Made by a program: the position numbers and the translations under genes. This document shows, in pieces, positions 46,887 through 58,828 of a DNA stretch of 64,000 nt (positions within the stretch are counted from its first letter, which is position 1; every line of letters begins with the position of its first letter). The DNA comes from Ailanthus altissimus (lineage: Eukaryota > Streptophyta > Magnoliopsida > Sapindales > Simaroubaceae), in contig OX327695.1 of the NCBI GenBank assembly GCA_946807835.1, positions 22,054,501 through 22,118,500 of the forward strand, in the 5' to 3' direction. The notes beneath the pieces are model-generated. The model was not told where the DNA came from. It saw nothing but the letters and a program-made list of their open reading frames with translations, and ran no database searches.

Positions 46887-47099
46887 GAAAAAAAATTTAA
46901 AAATGGATCAATCTTCAAAGCACAAGACTAAATATTACTTGTATTGGATGTTAAAAATTATTTAGAAAATATGTTTTTGTTGTAATTAGACTGTCTAATA
47001 AATGTTATTTGTATGAAGTATTGAAGATTAATATTATTATTTTCTTTGAATGTAACGTTGGTAATGAGGCGACTTTTATTGAAATAAAATAAAGCAGAA

Positions 47100-47122
47100 A
47101 ATAAAATAAATAAATAAATAAA
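47100..47122. repeat. AAAT microsatellite
   Basis: An (AAAT)n run, about five units, directly before lipase fragment D. Confidence 0.85.
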
Positions 47123-47290
47123 TTTAGGGGTAAAGAGCCTTTAATGTAGATGCATAGAGCTCAGACTTTGATATAGCTTAATATAAAATGGATGGTGTAG
47201 GCAATCTACACGGAGGATTACTGAAAGCTCTATGTTTACGAAACAACACTTGTTCGCCTAAAGATATCAATGAGCAAGATGATTGTTAAG
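47123..47290 (+). pseudogene. Lipase fragment, copy D (part of exon 4)
   Basis: Encodes FRGKEPF, then after a one-base deletion NVDA-stop-SSDFDIA-stop-YKMDGVGNLHGGLLKAL and NNTCSPKDINEQDD. It aligns with [38 protein letters not shown] of copy B. Both Trp codons have become stops (TAG, TAA). It ends before the nucleophile motif. Because exon-4 sequence here lies downstream of the exon-5 fragment of C, C and D must be different copies or a rearranged one. Confidence 0.88.
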
Positions 47291-48765
47291 GTGGATATCC
47301 AACATTGCTACCTGTGAGAGCCTATTGGTTGAAAAAACGTTCAGTTGGGATTTTGGGGCAATAGCCTTGCATACAGCTTTAGCTTTAGTTACGGCTTGGC
47401 CTTGACTCATTGAGATTTTTAACTTTTTTACAACCTGAGTTTAAACTTTAGAGATATAGATCCACTACACTTGAGAAGGTTCTTTGAAGTTCAAGTGATG
47501 CAATTTTACAATTTAGCTGAGCACTAATTTTTTTAACCAAAAAATATGACTCTACGTTATAAAATAAACTAAAAAATATTTTTTTTTTTTAAAAAGATGA
47601 AAATATTTGGGCCATCAACTTTGGGTTGAAGATCTTTCTTTCTCCACTAGTCCTTTTTATAAGTCTTTACATTGTGCATATATTAGGTTTTACTAATTTT
47701 TTTTAATCTCTATTAGGGAGGGCGGTGAATTGAGTTTAGAATGGATATCCTTAAACTTGTATCTGCATCCACTTTAAGAAAGAAATACCGAATCCCTCTT
47801 AAAGTCATTGCAGATGTAAAATTTTATTACTAAACCTGCTTTAGTGGATATATACTTTTAAGCGAGTTGTAAATTAATATAATAATTTTATTACCAAATC
47901 CACAACAGGTTATCTGTGAATTGTAAGCAAGTTGTAAATTAATATAATAAAAAATATATTTATAATCTTAATTTCAAATAAAATCTTAAAAATATATCAA
48001 TCAAAATCATATTACAAATTTAAATCCATAATTATAACAAGACGAAACATAATACTATTAGTTTAATTAATATTTGAAATATTCTCAAATGAATAAATAA
48101 AAAATAAAAAATAACTAATAAAATAAAAAGAATCATCTCTACAATCAAAGTCTCATAAGTAAGTTCATTACTAATATTATTTCAAAATAAAATTAAAAAT
48201 CCAACACTAAGTGTTACATCTCCATCTAAATTAGCAATAGTTGCACTACTCGTTCAATATGAGGGGATATTAATGAGAAAACAAATTAAATATATTAACT
48301 TTTAGAAAGAAAAAAAAATTAAACACATATCCACAACGAGTGTTGGTGGATATTTCATCAAATCCATATCTATCCCAAACATATTGTAAGTTTTTACTTT
48401 ATGTACTAAATCCATCCTAAATTTTCTTCAAACCTTACTAAATCATTCCCAATAAAATCTAATTTTAGCAGTCTACAGATTTGCATGTCATTTGATAGAT
48501 AAACAATGGAAAATATATTAAAATAAACTAAAAAAAATTAATACACCTAGTTAGGTGAGATATAATGGCTTTATCCCTCAAAAGATTAAGAAATCTAAAG
48601 AAGTTGAAAAACTTTACGACCCATAGCTAGGGAAACTATTTGCGTAATTTGAAACAAACTTAGCATTGAAGCTTGAAGAAAGATCCCACCAAAAGATCCA
48701 TATAATTAGCCATGACATTAGTAGTAGCATTATTTTCTCTAAATGTATTCGACAAAAGGAACTCC
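47291..48765. other. AT-rich intergenic DNA, no gene
   Basis: No coding frame. A phrase GAGTTGTAAATTAATATAATAA recurs at about 47863 and 47932, a small local duplication. From about 48560 to 48765 the minus strand carries text (NTFRENNATTNVMANYMDL) recalling the end of a LINE RNase H-like domain, continued perhaps after 50259. Confidence 0.4.
48560..48765 (-). pseudogene. Possible LINE RNase H-like fragment
   Basis: The minus-strand frame reads FLLSNTFRENNATTNVMANY then MDLLVGSFFKL, similar to the FREGN..AD.LAN motif near the end of plant LINE ORF2. It is interrupted on its upstream side by the family-A LTR. Short and tentative. Confidence 0.3.
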
Positions 48766-50253
48766 TGATAAGGGCAAATTTGTCATATATTTTCTCATGT
48801 TTTTATTATTGATATTTTATGATTTTATGAGAATAGATGACTATTTATGTGCATTATTGTTATTTATAGGGACTTGAATGAAATTTAAAGAAAGAACGCA
48901 AAAGGAGCGAAAACAGGGACTAAAATGCAAAGTTTTCAAATTATGAGTCCAGCGCCCCCGCGCCACAAGTATTTTCGCCCCAGCTCCGAAATAGTGATCG
49001 AAATAAGAAAAACGACCTGCTTAAGTTGCGTCTAGCGCCCCAGCGCCGAAGAGTCACCGCGCCAGCGATGATCCATCGCCCCAGCGCTATCAATATACCC
49101 CGCCAGCGGTGAAGCCGTTTTCATGCAGCGCCCCAGCGCCAAGATCCACCGCTCCAGCGGTAATAGCTTTTTCACGCGTCGCCCCAGCGATAGATGCATA
49201 GCGCGCCAGCGGTAGTACGAGTCCTAGTCCGACGAGAATTGAGATTTTCAAGCTCATATCAATCCCTATATAAAGCCACTCGTTCCCAGCCTTCAAGAAT
49301 CAATCCAAGACGACCCAAGAGCACCAAGAATATAGAGCACGAGTCTTGGAGAGCAATAAGAGCTTAATTGAAGCAAGTTTAGAGAGAGATACAAGACGTT
49401 CTTCGGCATCAAGAGTTCCTAGACAGCGCAATTAAGAGCAATTCGACGTCTATATCGGTTTGCTAATAATTGTATCATGATTTATAATTATTTTTACTGC
49501 TGTTCTCTTGAAGCCATGAGCTAAACTTGTTTTATAGGGTTAATACTTGAACTCAATATGTGTGCTTAATTGCCATATCTTTTTAGTATTTAATAAACTT
49601 AGTCTTTTATTATTTAAATTACTTGTGTTTAATGCTTCAATATATCTGGCCAATATGTGGTGAATGAATTGGTAATATTTTGATAAACTTGGAAGAGGAA
49701 TCAATATATTTAGACCCAGGTAATTTGATGCATGATTGTAGAGTAATATTCAATATTACATATGCAAGTTTCAACTTAGGATAGGAATATACCTAATTGG
49801 CATGTATGATCAATAAGACCTAATCTTAATGAATCCTAATTTATTACAAGTACCATAGGAATATAGGTATTTGGTAAATTAGGGTATACTTGCATGACCT
49901 TGGAAGAGGCTTGTGAATACATTAGCGTCTTGATCAATAATAAAGACTAAGTGAGTTAAATATTAGAGGATTAATCATTAGAAACATATTGAAGGATAAT
50001 ATTAATCCTAGGTTTTCTCCACATTGCTATCTTCCTATTCTCTTCGCATTGTGTTTTTACTTTTATATTTTCTTACATTCATTCTTAAATTTTTATTTTT
50101 CTGAATAATTATTAGGACGATATAATTTTAGTAATTGATTAAAAAGAAACAACTATCCCTGTGGGTTCGACATCCGAATTATTTAGTCTCTTTATTACTT
50201 GCATACGATAGTGTATACTTGCACTTAATTTATGATATAGAAATATCGCATCA
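48766..50253 (+). repeat. Family-A solo LTR (1488 bp)
   Basis: Starts TGATAAGGGCAAATTTGTC and ends ATCGCATCA. It is flanked by ACTCC (48761-48765) and ACTCT (50254-50258), a 4/5 match to a 5-bp duplication. It aligns along its length with 54034-55384. No internal region is attached. It holds a GC-rich block of repeated CGCCCCAGCG-type motifs (48950-49220) and the U5 text CCCTGTGGGTTCGAC (50157-50170) common in Athila/Tat LTRs. Confidence 0.88.
48950..49222 (+). repeat. GC-rich clustered motif block in LTR U3
   Basis: About a dozen variants of (C/G)GCCCCAGCG(C/A) or GCGCCAGCGGT spaced 20-40 bp apart, in DNA otherwise about 70% AT. A shorter block of the same motifs is at 54150-54350 in the second copy. 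Confidence 0.85.
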
Positions 50254-50258
50254 ACTCT

Positions 50259-50570
50259 ATAAAAGAGAGGAGATAATGACATAAGCTAGTGGTTTTAAAG
50301 AAATCAAAGAGGCTAAATTCAAAATTACATAAGAGATGAATAACCAGTATAAAAATGCTATTCTAGAATCAGCCTAAATTGACCCTTAGATTAAGCTTGG
50401 TCAATAGCCAAATTAATATCCATTATTTTCGTAAAATAAGTAGTGTTATTACTTATTGGGATACAAAGCCCATTAATAGAACTTCTGTCAAGTGATAGAT
50501 AAACAACCTTAAAAGCATCCACTCTTAAATTTCCCTTTGAAAAGCTATCTGAATTAGGTTTAATCTATCT
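50259..50570. other. Flanking repeat DNA, no gene
   Basis: Continuation of the DNA into which the solo LTR inserted. No identifiable coding sequence. Confidence 0.4.
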
Positions 50571-50890
50571 TATACAGGAGGATGCTAATTTAAAATATGT
50601 ACACTTACTTGGAGCTATTTTATCAGAGGATTTATATAATAAGGAAAGAGACCGTTCAAGACCTAGGTCAACAAAATCAGAGCAAGTTTGATTTGATCAT
50701 GGACTCTATCAAAAAGACTCCAAATATATCTCTAAAAAATTATGTATTTAGTTTGATTGATTGCTTTGTTATCTCTTATATCTCATGATATAATTTAGGG
50801 ATCATTTCCTCTTTTGATCACAAGTGTACTTATATATAAACTCTTATTTTCCACCAATAAAAAATCTTCTCCACACGTTTTTCTTATTTA

Positions 50891-50902
50891 TGGTATCAGA
50901 GC
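50891..50902 (+). promoter_or_regulatory. Primer-binding site (tRNA-iMet type)
   Basis: TGGTATCAGAGC immediately upstream of the gag region. It is identical to the site at 4902. Confidence 0.95.
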
Positions 50903-50929
50903 CATTTGGTAGCCTTTATCAAACAACCA

Positions 50930-51850
50930 TGGCAAACTAAAAAGATTCTCTTAGTATCCAATCCTTCTGCCAGTGCATTAGCCTTGTGTCAATTAAACTC
51001 AACTTTTCAAACTTTTTGTTATGGTGGTCTCCAGTTCAACCTTTGATTCAAAACCTTGGCTTAATGCATCACCTAACAAAAAAGGAAAAACTAGAGGCTG
51101 AGATAGAAGATGAAGATAGTAAGAAGGTTCCCAATCCAAAATTAACCACTAAGATTGATAATGATGGCCCGTTAACCACATGGTTACTAGGAATCATGAC
51201 CGAAGAAATGTTAGGGATGATAGTTGGTGCTAAAGCCGACTATAAGTTGTGAAAATATCTTGTGGAACAGTTGTGGCCCATAACTATAAAGAAGGAAGTG
51301 CTCTTAAATGACAAGTTACTAACTTTAAAAAAAGGGATCACTTTCCATCAACACATATGTTTGAACCTTCAAGGGCATTTATGATTGTTTAACTACTATG
51401 AAAAGCCACTTAGAGATATCGGCAAAGTGTTCTAATTGGCAAGAGAACTTGGACAAGAATAAATAAAGTTTACACTTGCTATGCATGCCATGCCACCTTA
51501 CCTTTCATTCAATTAGTTTGTTCTAGCCTTTTAATGCCATGAACAACAACTCAGAACTGAAGAATAAGAGGAGAACTAGGTTTTAAATATAGAGCAAGCT
51601 TTCCTCACTTAGCATGGGAGAGGTTATAAAGGTAGATTCAACTCAAAAGGAAGAGGTTTTGCACCTGCTGGATGTACTGGTATAAAAAATCAAGCTAAAA
51701 AAATTACCAACAACAACAAGCAAAACCAGCTCAAAAACAACAAGAAGGGATAAACTATAACAAAACCACTTGCTAGATTTGCTATAAAGCTAACTACATT
51801 GCCTTAAAATGTTGGAACAAATTTAACCATGACTATTAAGCAGAAGAAAT
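50930..51850 (+). pseudogene. copia gag remnant
   Basis: An open stretch 50986-51252 (IKLNFSNFLLWWSPVQPLIQ, GLMHHLTKKEKLE, NDGPLTTWLLGIMTEEMLGM) continues in-frame after a stop with YLVEQLWPITIKKEV, LNDKLLTLKKG and later LARELGQE and GRGYKGRFNSKGRGFAPAG. This is the UBN2-type gag of plant copia elements (N..NY..W...V.P.....L..H.....P). Around seven stops interrupt it. Confidence 0.85.
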
Positions 51851-51869
51851 TCAACAAGCACTAGTTTCC

Positions 51870-53066
51870 ATGCAATTAAACAATGAGAATGACGAGAACA
51901 CATTCTTTGTAGATTCTAGGGCTACCACATATGTTATTAACAATACAGGTAACTTGACAAAATTCTTTCCATGTAAGGGAAATGACTCCTTATATGTTGG
52001 TAATGCGGATGTCTTACAATTTATACACATTGGAGAAACTACTAATGGAATTTTGAAATTAAAAAACATGCTTGTGGTTCCAAACATTAACAAGAATTTA
52101 TTATCAATTGGACAACTTACAAATGATAATTCAAGTTTTATTGTGTTTTATCCTAATGGTTTTATCATTAAGGATCAGCAGGGCAAGATAATAGCCAAAG
52201 GGCATAGAAAAATAGGGCTTTACGCCTTTGAGAAGACTCGACAACAAGTTTTCACAATAATTTAAGCAAATAAAACACCTTTTGACATTTGGCATAGCGA
52301 TTAGAACATCTAAACAAGAAGTTCTTAAAAGATCTTCATGAAAAATAACTCATTAATATAAATAGTTGGGAAGAATCATATTCTATTTGTACTAGTTGTT
52401 AAATGGGAAATAGTTGCAAACTTCCCTTAAACTTATCTAATAAAATTGTCGGTTTTCCTCTTGAAAGAATCCATTGTGATTTATAGGGTCCTGCCCTTAT
52501 TACTTCTACTTAAGATTTTAAATACTATATTATTTTCATTGATGATTGTTCTAAGTTCACTTGGTTATATCCCTTAAAGAATAGATCTTACTTTTTTTTT
52601 ATTATTTTATTAAACTCCAAAGGCTTGTAGAGAATCAATTTGACAAGCAAATCAAGGCTTTTCAATGTGATGAAGGTGGTAAGTTCTAGTAAAAAATATT
52701 CAAAAATCATCTAAGCCAACGTGGAATCCTATAATAAATTTCATGTCCTTACACACCTAAGCAAAACAGAACAGTTGAAAGGAAGCACAGACACCTTATA
52801 GAGACCAGGCTAACACTTTTGTTCCAAGGAAATTTACCATTACATTTGTGGGTTGAAGCATTCATGATAGCTATTTACGTAATTAATCAAATGCCTTTCT
52901 TAACTCGAAAATTGAAAATCCTTATTTTAAACTTTATAACAAGCAACCCCACTATAACAATCTAGGAATTTTTGGATGTAGATGGTTTACATACTTAAGG
53001 AAATATGGTAAGAACAAGTTTGCAAAAAGAACTTATCCTTATGTATTCATTAGTTATAGCCCCAAC
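51870..53066 (+). pseudogene. copia protease and integrase, first part
   Basis: The protease frame 51870-52265 is open: FFVDSRATTYVINNTGN keeps the catalytic Asp but has Arg for the Gly of DSGA. It continues ILKLKNMLVVPNINKNLLSI. Integrase follows in broken frames: FPLERIHCDL, YYIIFIDDCSKFTWLYPLK, TPKQNRTVERKHRHLIETRL (the Glu of the catalytic triad), LPLHLWVEAFMIAIYVINQM, ending FISYSPN at the insertion point. Confidence 0.88.
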
Positions 53067-55760
53067 AGATGAACACTTGAAATTACACATTTAATAAAAG
53101 TTTTACATCATTATTTTGTATTACTAATATCATTAACCTCCTTAACTTAATCATTAACCTCCTTAACTTAAGCATGTTTACAATATTGTACCTAATTAAC
53201 TTTTAACTGTTTTGTGGTATATTCAGTAAAATGGGCATAACTTTCTAGCTAAAAATCTAATTTGAGTTATTCTTGATCCTGTTAATAGCTGCTTCAATGG
53301 GATAAAATATTGTATTTCACAAGAAATTTAGAATTTTGGCATTTAGAGGGTGAAACAACGAAATTTGGAAAGATAAAAGACTTACCTAAAACTTTGATGT
53401 TTTGAGTGGAAACTAATTCGGACCACATCAATTTCAAATTAGAAAATCAAATGGGTATATTAATGATAATCAATGCAAATTAGTTGCTACCTCTCTTGAC
53501 TTTTATCATCCAAATGGTTCCCTCTTCATTTGTCTTTATTTATCCATGTTTTTCTTTAAATAGATGGTTTGTTTATGCCTAAAACATGTAATTAAAAAGT
53601 TAGACTTTAGTTCAAAACACTAGTCTTTTGTATTATTTCTTTTGTTTACTATTCTAAAATCATGTTATCTCTTCTTCTATCTCTTTTCTTTTTCTTTAAT
53701 TTTATTATGTCCAAGTAATTTTCTTTTTGCTGAGCTAAAAGTGTGAAACCCTTGATAAGATAATAAGATATACTTAACTCTTATTCATGAATTTAATGTT
53801 TCATTCTTAAATTATGCAAATTTGTATATGATGTATCTATTTTATTTGCAATATTAATATCCATTCTTGTAAAGTGGTGTATCTTGATTTATTATAGACA
53901 ACTTTTATAGGTGACACAATAAATTCTTAAAACCATTTACAAGATTTGGTATAGATAACCTTTCTTGTAAATTGGGAGTCTTAATTCATTATAGACAAAT
54001 ATAAATATTGGCATAATAAATACTTAAACCCATTGATAAGGGCAAAATTATCATATATTTTCTCATGTTTTTATTTTGATATTTTATTGTTTTATGAGAA
54101 TAGATGATTATTTATGTGCTTTATTGTTATTTGTAGGGACTTGAACGAGGATTATCGCCCTAGCGCTGGAATAGTGATTGAAATAAGAAAAATGATCTGT
54201 TTAAGTCGCATTTGGCGCCCCAACGCCGAAGAGTTAGTGCGCCAGCGATAGGCCAGCGCCCCAGCACTAAGATCACACTGCTCCAACAGTGAAGGCTTTT
54301 TCACTGGTCGCCCCAGCGACAACTGCATAGCGCGCCAGCGGTAGTGCGAGTCCTAGTTCGACGAAAATTGAGATTTTCAAGCTCATGTCAACCCCTATAA
54401 AAAGCCACTTGACCCCGGGCGTTAAAAACCAACCTAGAGCACCTTAGAGCAAAAAAAGAATCCATAGCACAAATCTTAGAGAGCAATTGAAGATTAATTG
54501 AAGCAACTTTAGAGAGAGATTTAAGGCGTTCTTCAGCATCAAGAGTATCCTAGGCAGCGCAATTAAGAGCAATTCGACGTCTATATCGATTTGCTAATAA
54601 TTGTATCATGATTGATTATTATTTTTACTGCTGTTCTCTTGTAGCCATGAACTAAACTTATTTTCTAGGGTTAATACTTGAACTCAATATGTGCGGTTAA
54701 TTGCCATATCGTTTAATATTTAATAAACTTAGTACTTTATTATTTAAATTACTTGTTCTTAATGTTTCAATATATCTGGCCAATATATGGTAAATGAATT
54801 GGTAATATTTTGATAAACTCGGAAGAGGAATCATTACATTGAGACCTAGGTAATTTGATGAATGATTGTAGAGTAACATTCAATGTTACATATGCAAGTT
54901 TCAATTTAGGATAGGAATATACCTAATTGGTATGTATAATCAATAAGACCTAATCTTAATGAATCTTAGTTTATTACAAGTACCATAAGAATATAGGTAT
55001 TTGGTAAATTAAGGTATACTTGCATGACCTTGGAAGAGCCTTGTGAATACATTAGTGTCTTGATCAATAATAAAGACTAAGTGAGTTAAATATTAGAAGA
55101 TTAATCATTAGAAAGCATATTGAGGGATAATATTAATCCTAAGTTTTCTCTACATTGCTATCACCTAATTTTCTTTTGCATTGTGTTTTGCTTTTATATT
55201 TTCTACATTTATTCTTAGAATTTTTATTTATCTGAATAATTATTAGGAATACATAATTTTAGAAATTGGTTAAAAAGAAGAAATCATCCCTGTGGGTTCG
55301 ACATCCAACTAGTTAGTCTCTTTATTACTTGCATACGATAGTGTATACTTACACTCAATTATAAGATATAGAATTATCGCATCACCCATTTACAAGATTT
55401 AATGTATAATAATTGAAAACAATAGATACAAGTTAATATATAAATGATGATGAATCTTAATTGTTATATTTTTCGATTGGAACCTCTTTTGTGTGAGGAT
55501 TTCAACTGAGTTACAAAAAGAGTTTAATATATTCTTATTTCCTATGCCACGAGTGGATCCCCCTAACTTTAGCATTTATTTTAATTGGTTAATTGAATTA
55601 TTATTTGTAAATATCTTATATTACTTTATTTGTCTTTAAAGTATTTATATTTTATAATTTTAATTCCACTTTCATGTGGATCGACCCCGTTCTCACTGGG
55701 TTATTTATTACTTTGACATTTCTATACTTGGAAATAAACTCCTATATTCTAGACGTGTCA
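53067..55760 (+). repeat. Family-B solo LTR with nested family-A LTR
   Basis: Starts AGATGAACACTTGAAATTACA (first base mutated from T, compared with 57052) and ends CTAGACGTGTCA. It is flanked by perfect CCAAC duplications at 53062-53066 and 55761-55765. Without the nested insert it is about 1338 bp, similar to the 1434-bp LTR at 57052-58485, with which it aligns throughout. No internal domain is present, so it formed by LTR-LTR recombination before or after the nested insertion. Confidence 0.93.
54034..55384 (+). repeat. Family-A solo LTR nested in family-B LTR (1351 bp)
   Basis: TGATAAGGGCAAAATTATC to ATTATCGCATCA, flanked by perfect CCCAT at 54029-54033 and 55385-55389. The interrupted host text AATACTTAAACCCATTTACAAGATTTA.TGTATAATAATTG matches the uninterrupted 58101-58140. 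It carries the GC motif block (54150-54350) and the U5 text CCCTGTGGGTTCGAC (about 55288-55302). Confidence 0.95.
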
Positions 55761-57051
55761 CCAACCATAAGGGATTTAGATGTCTAGAACCAACAACCAA
55801 AAGAGTCTTTATTTCTAGACACGTAGTTTTTAATGAAATGATTTTCCCTTATGCTAACAATTGTGATAAGCAACATCCCTTGTAGGTGAAGAATCCATAA
55901 CTAATGACCTTCTTGGATGAAGTCATTAAATCAATATTAAGTGACAAATAACCTCAAGCATACCTATTACCACATATAACACCATGTTGTATGACCATCA
56001 ACCCAAAATAATATCACCTTCAAACTAAAACCACAAGTGCAACAAACTTTTGAAATGGAGTTTACAAGCAAGTCATTCAAGAACCAACTAAATCAAAAGC
56101 CTCTGGCTGAATCAGAAGATTAAAGAAGTCAACCAAGTGAAAATAAAACATACCTCTTTTTAGAAGACATAGAACCAAGTTTACAAAACTATAAACTTGA
56201 TGAAACACTATCCAAACCTAATTCAACAAATCGAGAAAGACCAAAACAAATATAATAGACACTTAAGAACTCCAAATCTATGATCTAAATGGGTTAAACA
56301 ATAACTTGTTTATTAAACTAACCATACCTCATGATAACCCAGGTGCTGTCCCTTCGAGTTCTTAGGAGAATGGCAATGAATAAAAAATGATCATTGGCCA
56401 CAAGTTAAAGAACAATCTAGAATTAGCAAAACAATTGGCCCTCACCACTCAATCACAATCCACCATTAGAGAACTGAAAAATGTCAAAGAAGCCCTTCAA
56501 GCACCTTACTTGTTAAATTGCATTGAACGAAGATATTCAGGCCTTTGACAAAAATCACACACAGGACTTAGTACCTAGACCAAAAGGCATAAATGTAATC
56601 GACTCAAAATGGATTTTTGTATAGAACTAAAAAAAGATTGATATGTAGATAGGTATAAATCACATATTGTAGCCCAAGGATACTCGCAAGCACAATGGCT
56701 AAATTACAAAGAAACATTCAGTCCTGTAATAAAACCCTCAACTATTCAAATAATACTCATAATTGTTGTTTCTTTTCATTAGAAAATGCGCAAACTATAT
56801 GTAAAAAATGCATTCTTATATGGATATCTAAAGGAAGTTATTTACATTGAACAATCTGTAATTTTTAAAGATGAAAGGCTACCTAATTATGTGTGCAAGC
56901 TGAATCGCTCTCTTTACAATTTAAAATAGGCATCAAGGGCTTGGTTTGTTCAATTATCTCAATTCTTTCTCAATGTTGGTTTTATTTACAATAAAGCTTA
57001 TTTATCTTTATTTGTGTTCAAAACTAACAGTGTGCTTGTTTTATTGTTGGT
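55761..57051 (+). pseudogene. copia integrase end and RT, second part
   Basis: Resumes after the solo LTR with NHKGFRCLEPTTKRVFISRH then VVFNEMIFPY, the end of the copia integrase region. RT text at 56560-57051: GYSQAQWLNYKETFSPVIK, KMRKLYVKNAFLYGYLKEVI, PNYVCKLNRSLYNLK, ASRAWFVQLSQFF and VLVLLLVDE, where the insertion breaks the YVDD-type box after the first Asp. Several stops, including one replacing Gln in LYNLKQ. Confidence 0.88.
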
Positions 57052-58485
57052 TGATGAACACTTGAAATTACACATTTAATAAGGGTTTAAAATTATTTTT
57101 TTGTATTGCTAGTGTCTTTAACTCCCTCCTAATTTAAGTATGTTTACAATATTGTACCTAATTAGCTTTTAACTATTTTGTGGTACGTTTGGTAAAATGA
57201 GCATAAATTTCTACCTAAAGATTCAATTGGAGTGATTATTGATCCTCTGAAGAACTAACACAATGGGGTAACATATTGTATTTTAAAAATTATTAGACAT
57301 TTGAGCATTTAGAGGGTGAAAATGTCTCAAAACAGAACTGATATATAGTATAAGCCCAGTTCGAACAGTCATTAGTATTTGACCTATAACTATAGAAATA
57401 CATATCTAGTACGTTTGAGACAACTCAATTTAAAAAGATAAGAGACTTATCTATAACTTTGATGTTTTGAGTGACAACTAATTTGGATCACATTAATTCC
57501 AATTTGGATAATCAAGTGGGTGCATTAATGATAATCAATGTAAATTATTTGCCACAATTCTTGACTTTTATCATCCAAGTGGTTCCCTCTTCATTTGTCT
57601 CAATTTATTTATGTTTTTCTATAAATAGATAGAATGTTTATGCCCAAATGATGTAATTAGAGAGTTAGATGTTATTTCAAAACACTTTCCTTTTGTATTA
57701 TCTCTTTGTAATATTATTTCTCTTGTTTATTATTCTAAAGTCATGTTATCTCTTCATCCATTTCTTTTCTTTTTCTTTAGTTTTATTATGTCCAAAAAAT
57801 TTTATTTATGCTAACGTGAAAGGATGAAACTCTTGGCAAGGTAATAAGATATACTTAACTCTTATTTATGAATTTAATGCTTCATTCTTAAGTTATACAA
57901 ATTTATATATGATGTATTTATTTTATTTGTAATATTAATACATTTTCTTCTAAAATGGTGCCTCTTGATTTATTATAGACCATTTTTATAGTTTGCACAA
58001 TAAATTCTTGAAACTATTTATAAAATTTAGTTTATATACCCTTTCTTCTAAAGTGGGAGTCTTAATTTATTGTAGACAAATATAAAGATTAGCATAATAA
58101 ATACTTGAACCCATTTATAAGATTTAGTGTATAATAATTAAAAGAAATAAATACTAGTTAATATATAAATGTTGATGAACTTTAATTGTTATATCTTCCG
58201 GTTGGAACCACCTTTGTGTGAGGATTCTAATTGAGTTATTAAAAGAGTTAAATATATTCTTACATCATATACCAAGAATGGATCCCCATAACCTTAACTT
58301 TTATTTGAATTGGTTAATTGAATTAATATTTGCAACCATCTTATACTGTATTAATTATCTTTAAAGTATTTATAATTTGTAATTTTAATTTTACTTCCCT
58401 GTGGATTGACCCCATTCTCACCGGGTTATTTATTACTTCGACAATCCTTCACTTAGGAATAAACTTCTATATTCTAAACATGTCA
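57052..58485 (+). repeat. 5' LTR of Athila-like element (family B)
   Basis: Starts TGATGAACACTTG and ends CTAAACATGTCA. It aligns with the solo LTR at 53067-55760. U5 contains CCCTGTGGATTGACCCC (58397-58413), the motif seen in Athila/Tat LTRs. The likely left target duplication is TTGGT (57047-57051); its partner is outside or lost. Confidence 0.92.
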
Positions 58486-58491
58486 AGTTTT

Positions 58492-58509
58492 TGGCACCGT
58501 TGCCGGGGA
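58492..58509 (+). promoter_or_regulatory. Primer-binding site, Athila type
   Basis: TGGCACCGTTGCCGGGGA six bases after the LTR. Athila-group elements use TGGCGCCGTTGCCGGGGA, complementary to tRNA-Asp (from memory); this copy differs by one base. Confidence 0.92.
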
Positions 58510-58828
58510 AGTGAAATTAATAATTTTTTTTTTGCTTATTTGTTTATTTTATTTTCATGGAAGCCTAAGCCTCCTAACTTGCTTTACTTTATTTATTATT
58601 CGCTTTTTATTTTCAAGGAAGGTTAAGCCTCTTATTCTTTATTTATTAACTTTTTATTATATAATCTAACATTGACTAATCTAATATTACTAATCTAACT
58701 TTTAATTATTTATCTTAATTTTATTTTAATTTTAGTTTACCTATTTTATTTGCCTGTGTTTAATATTTTATTTTTTTCTCTTATTTGTATAATTTGTTTT
58801 ATTGTATTTTGTTTTATTTATTTATATG

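Larger units (their letters stand above)
50571..57051 (+). mobile_element. Ty1/copia retrotransposon, interrupted twice
   Basis: Presumed 5' LTR to about 50888 with a TATA-like ACTTATATATAAACTC at about 50828. The PBS TGGTATCAGAGC is at 50891-50902. Gag lies at about 50930-51850, protease near 51870-52262, integrase 52300-53066 resuming 55761-55890, and RT 56560-57051. A solo family-B LTR sits in the integrase C-terminal region, and an Athila-like element cuts RT exactly before its catalytic motif. The left LTR border was not resolved, and the distal part (rest of RT, RNase H, 3' LTR) lies beyond the second insertion. Confidence 0.88.

Noticed and set aside
48950..49222. CpG island or gene promoter
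   Set aside because: The GC-rich block is inside a solo LTR repeated at 54150, so it is element sequence and not a host promoter.
49090..49296. 68-residue minus-strand frame rich in Ala/Gly
   Set aside because: Created by the GC-rich LTR motif cluster; not present as a frame in the other LTR copy.
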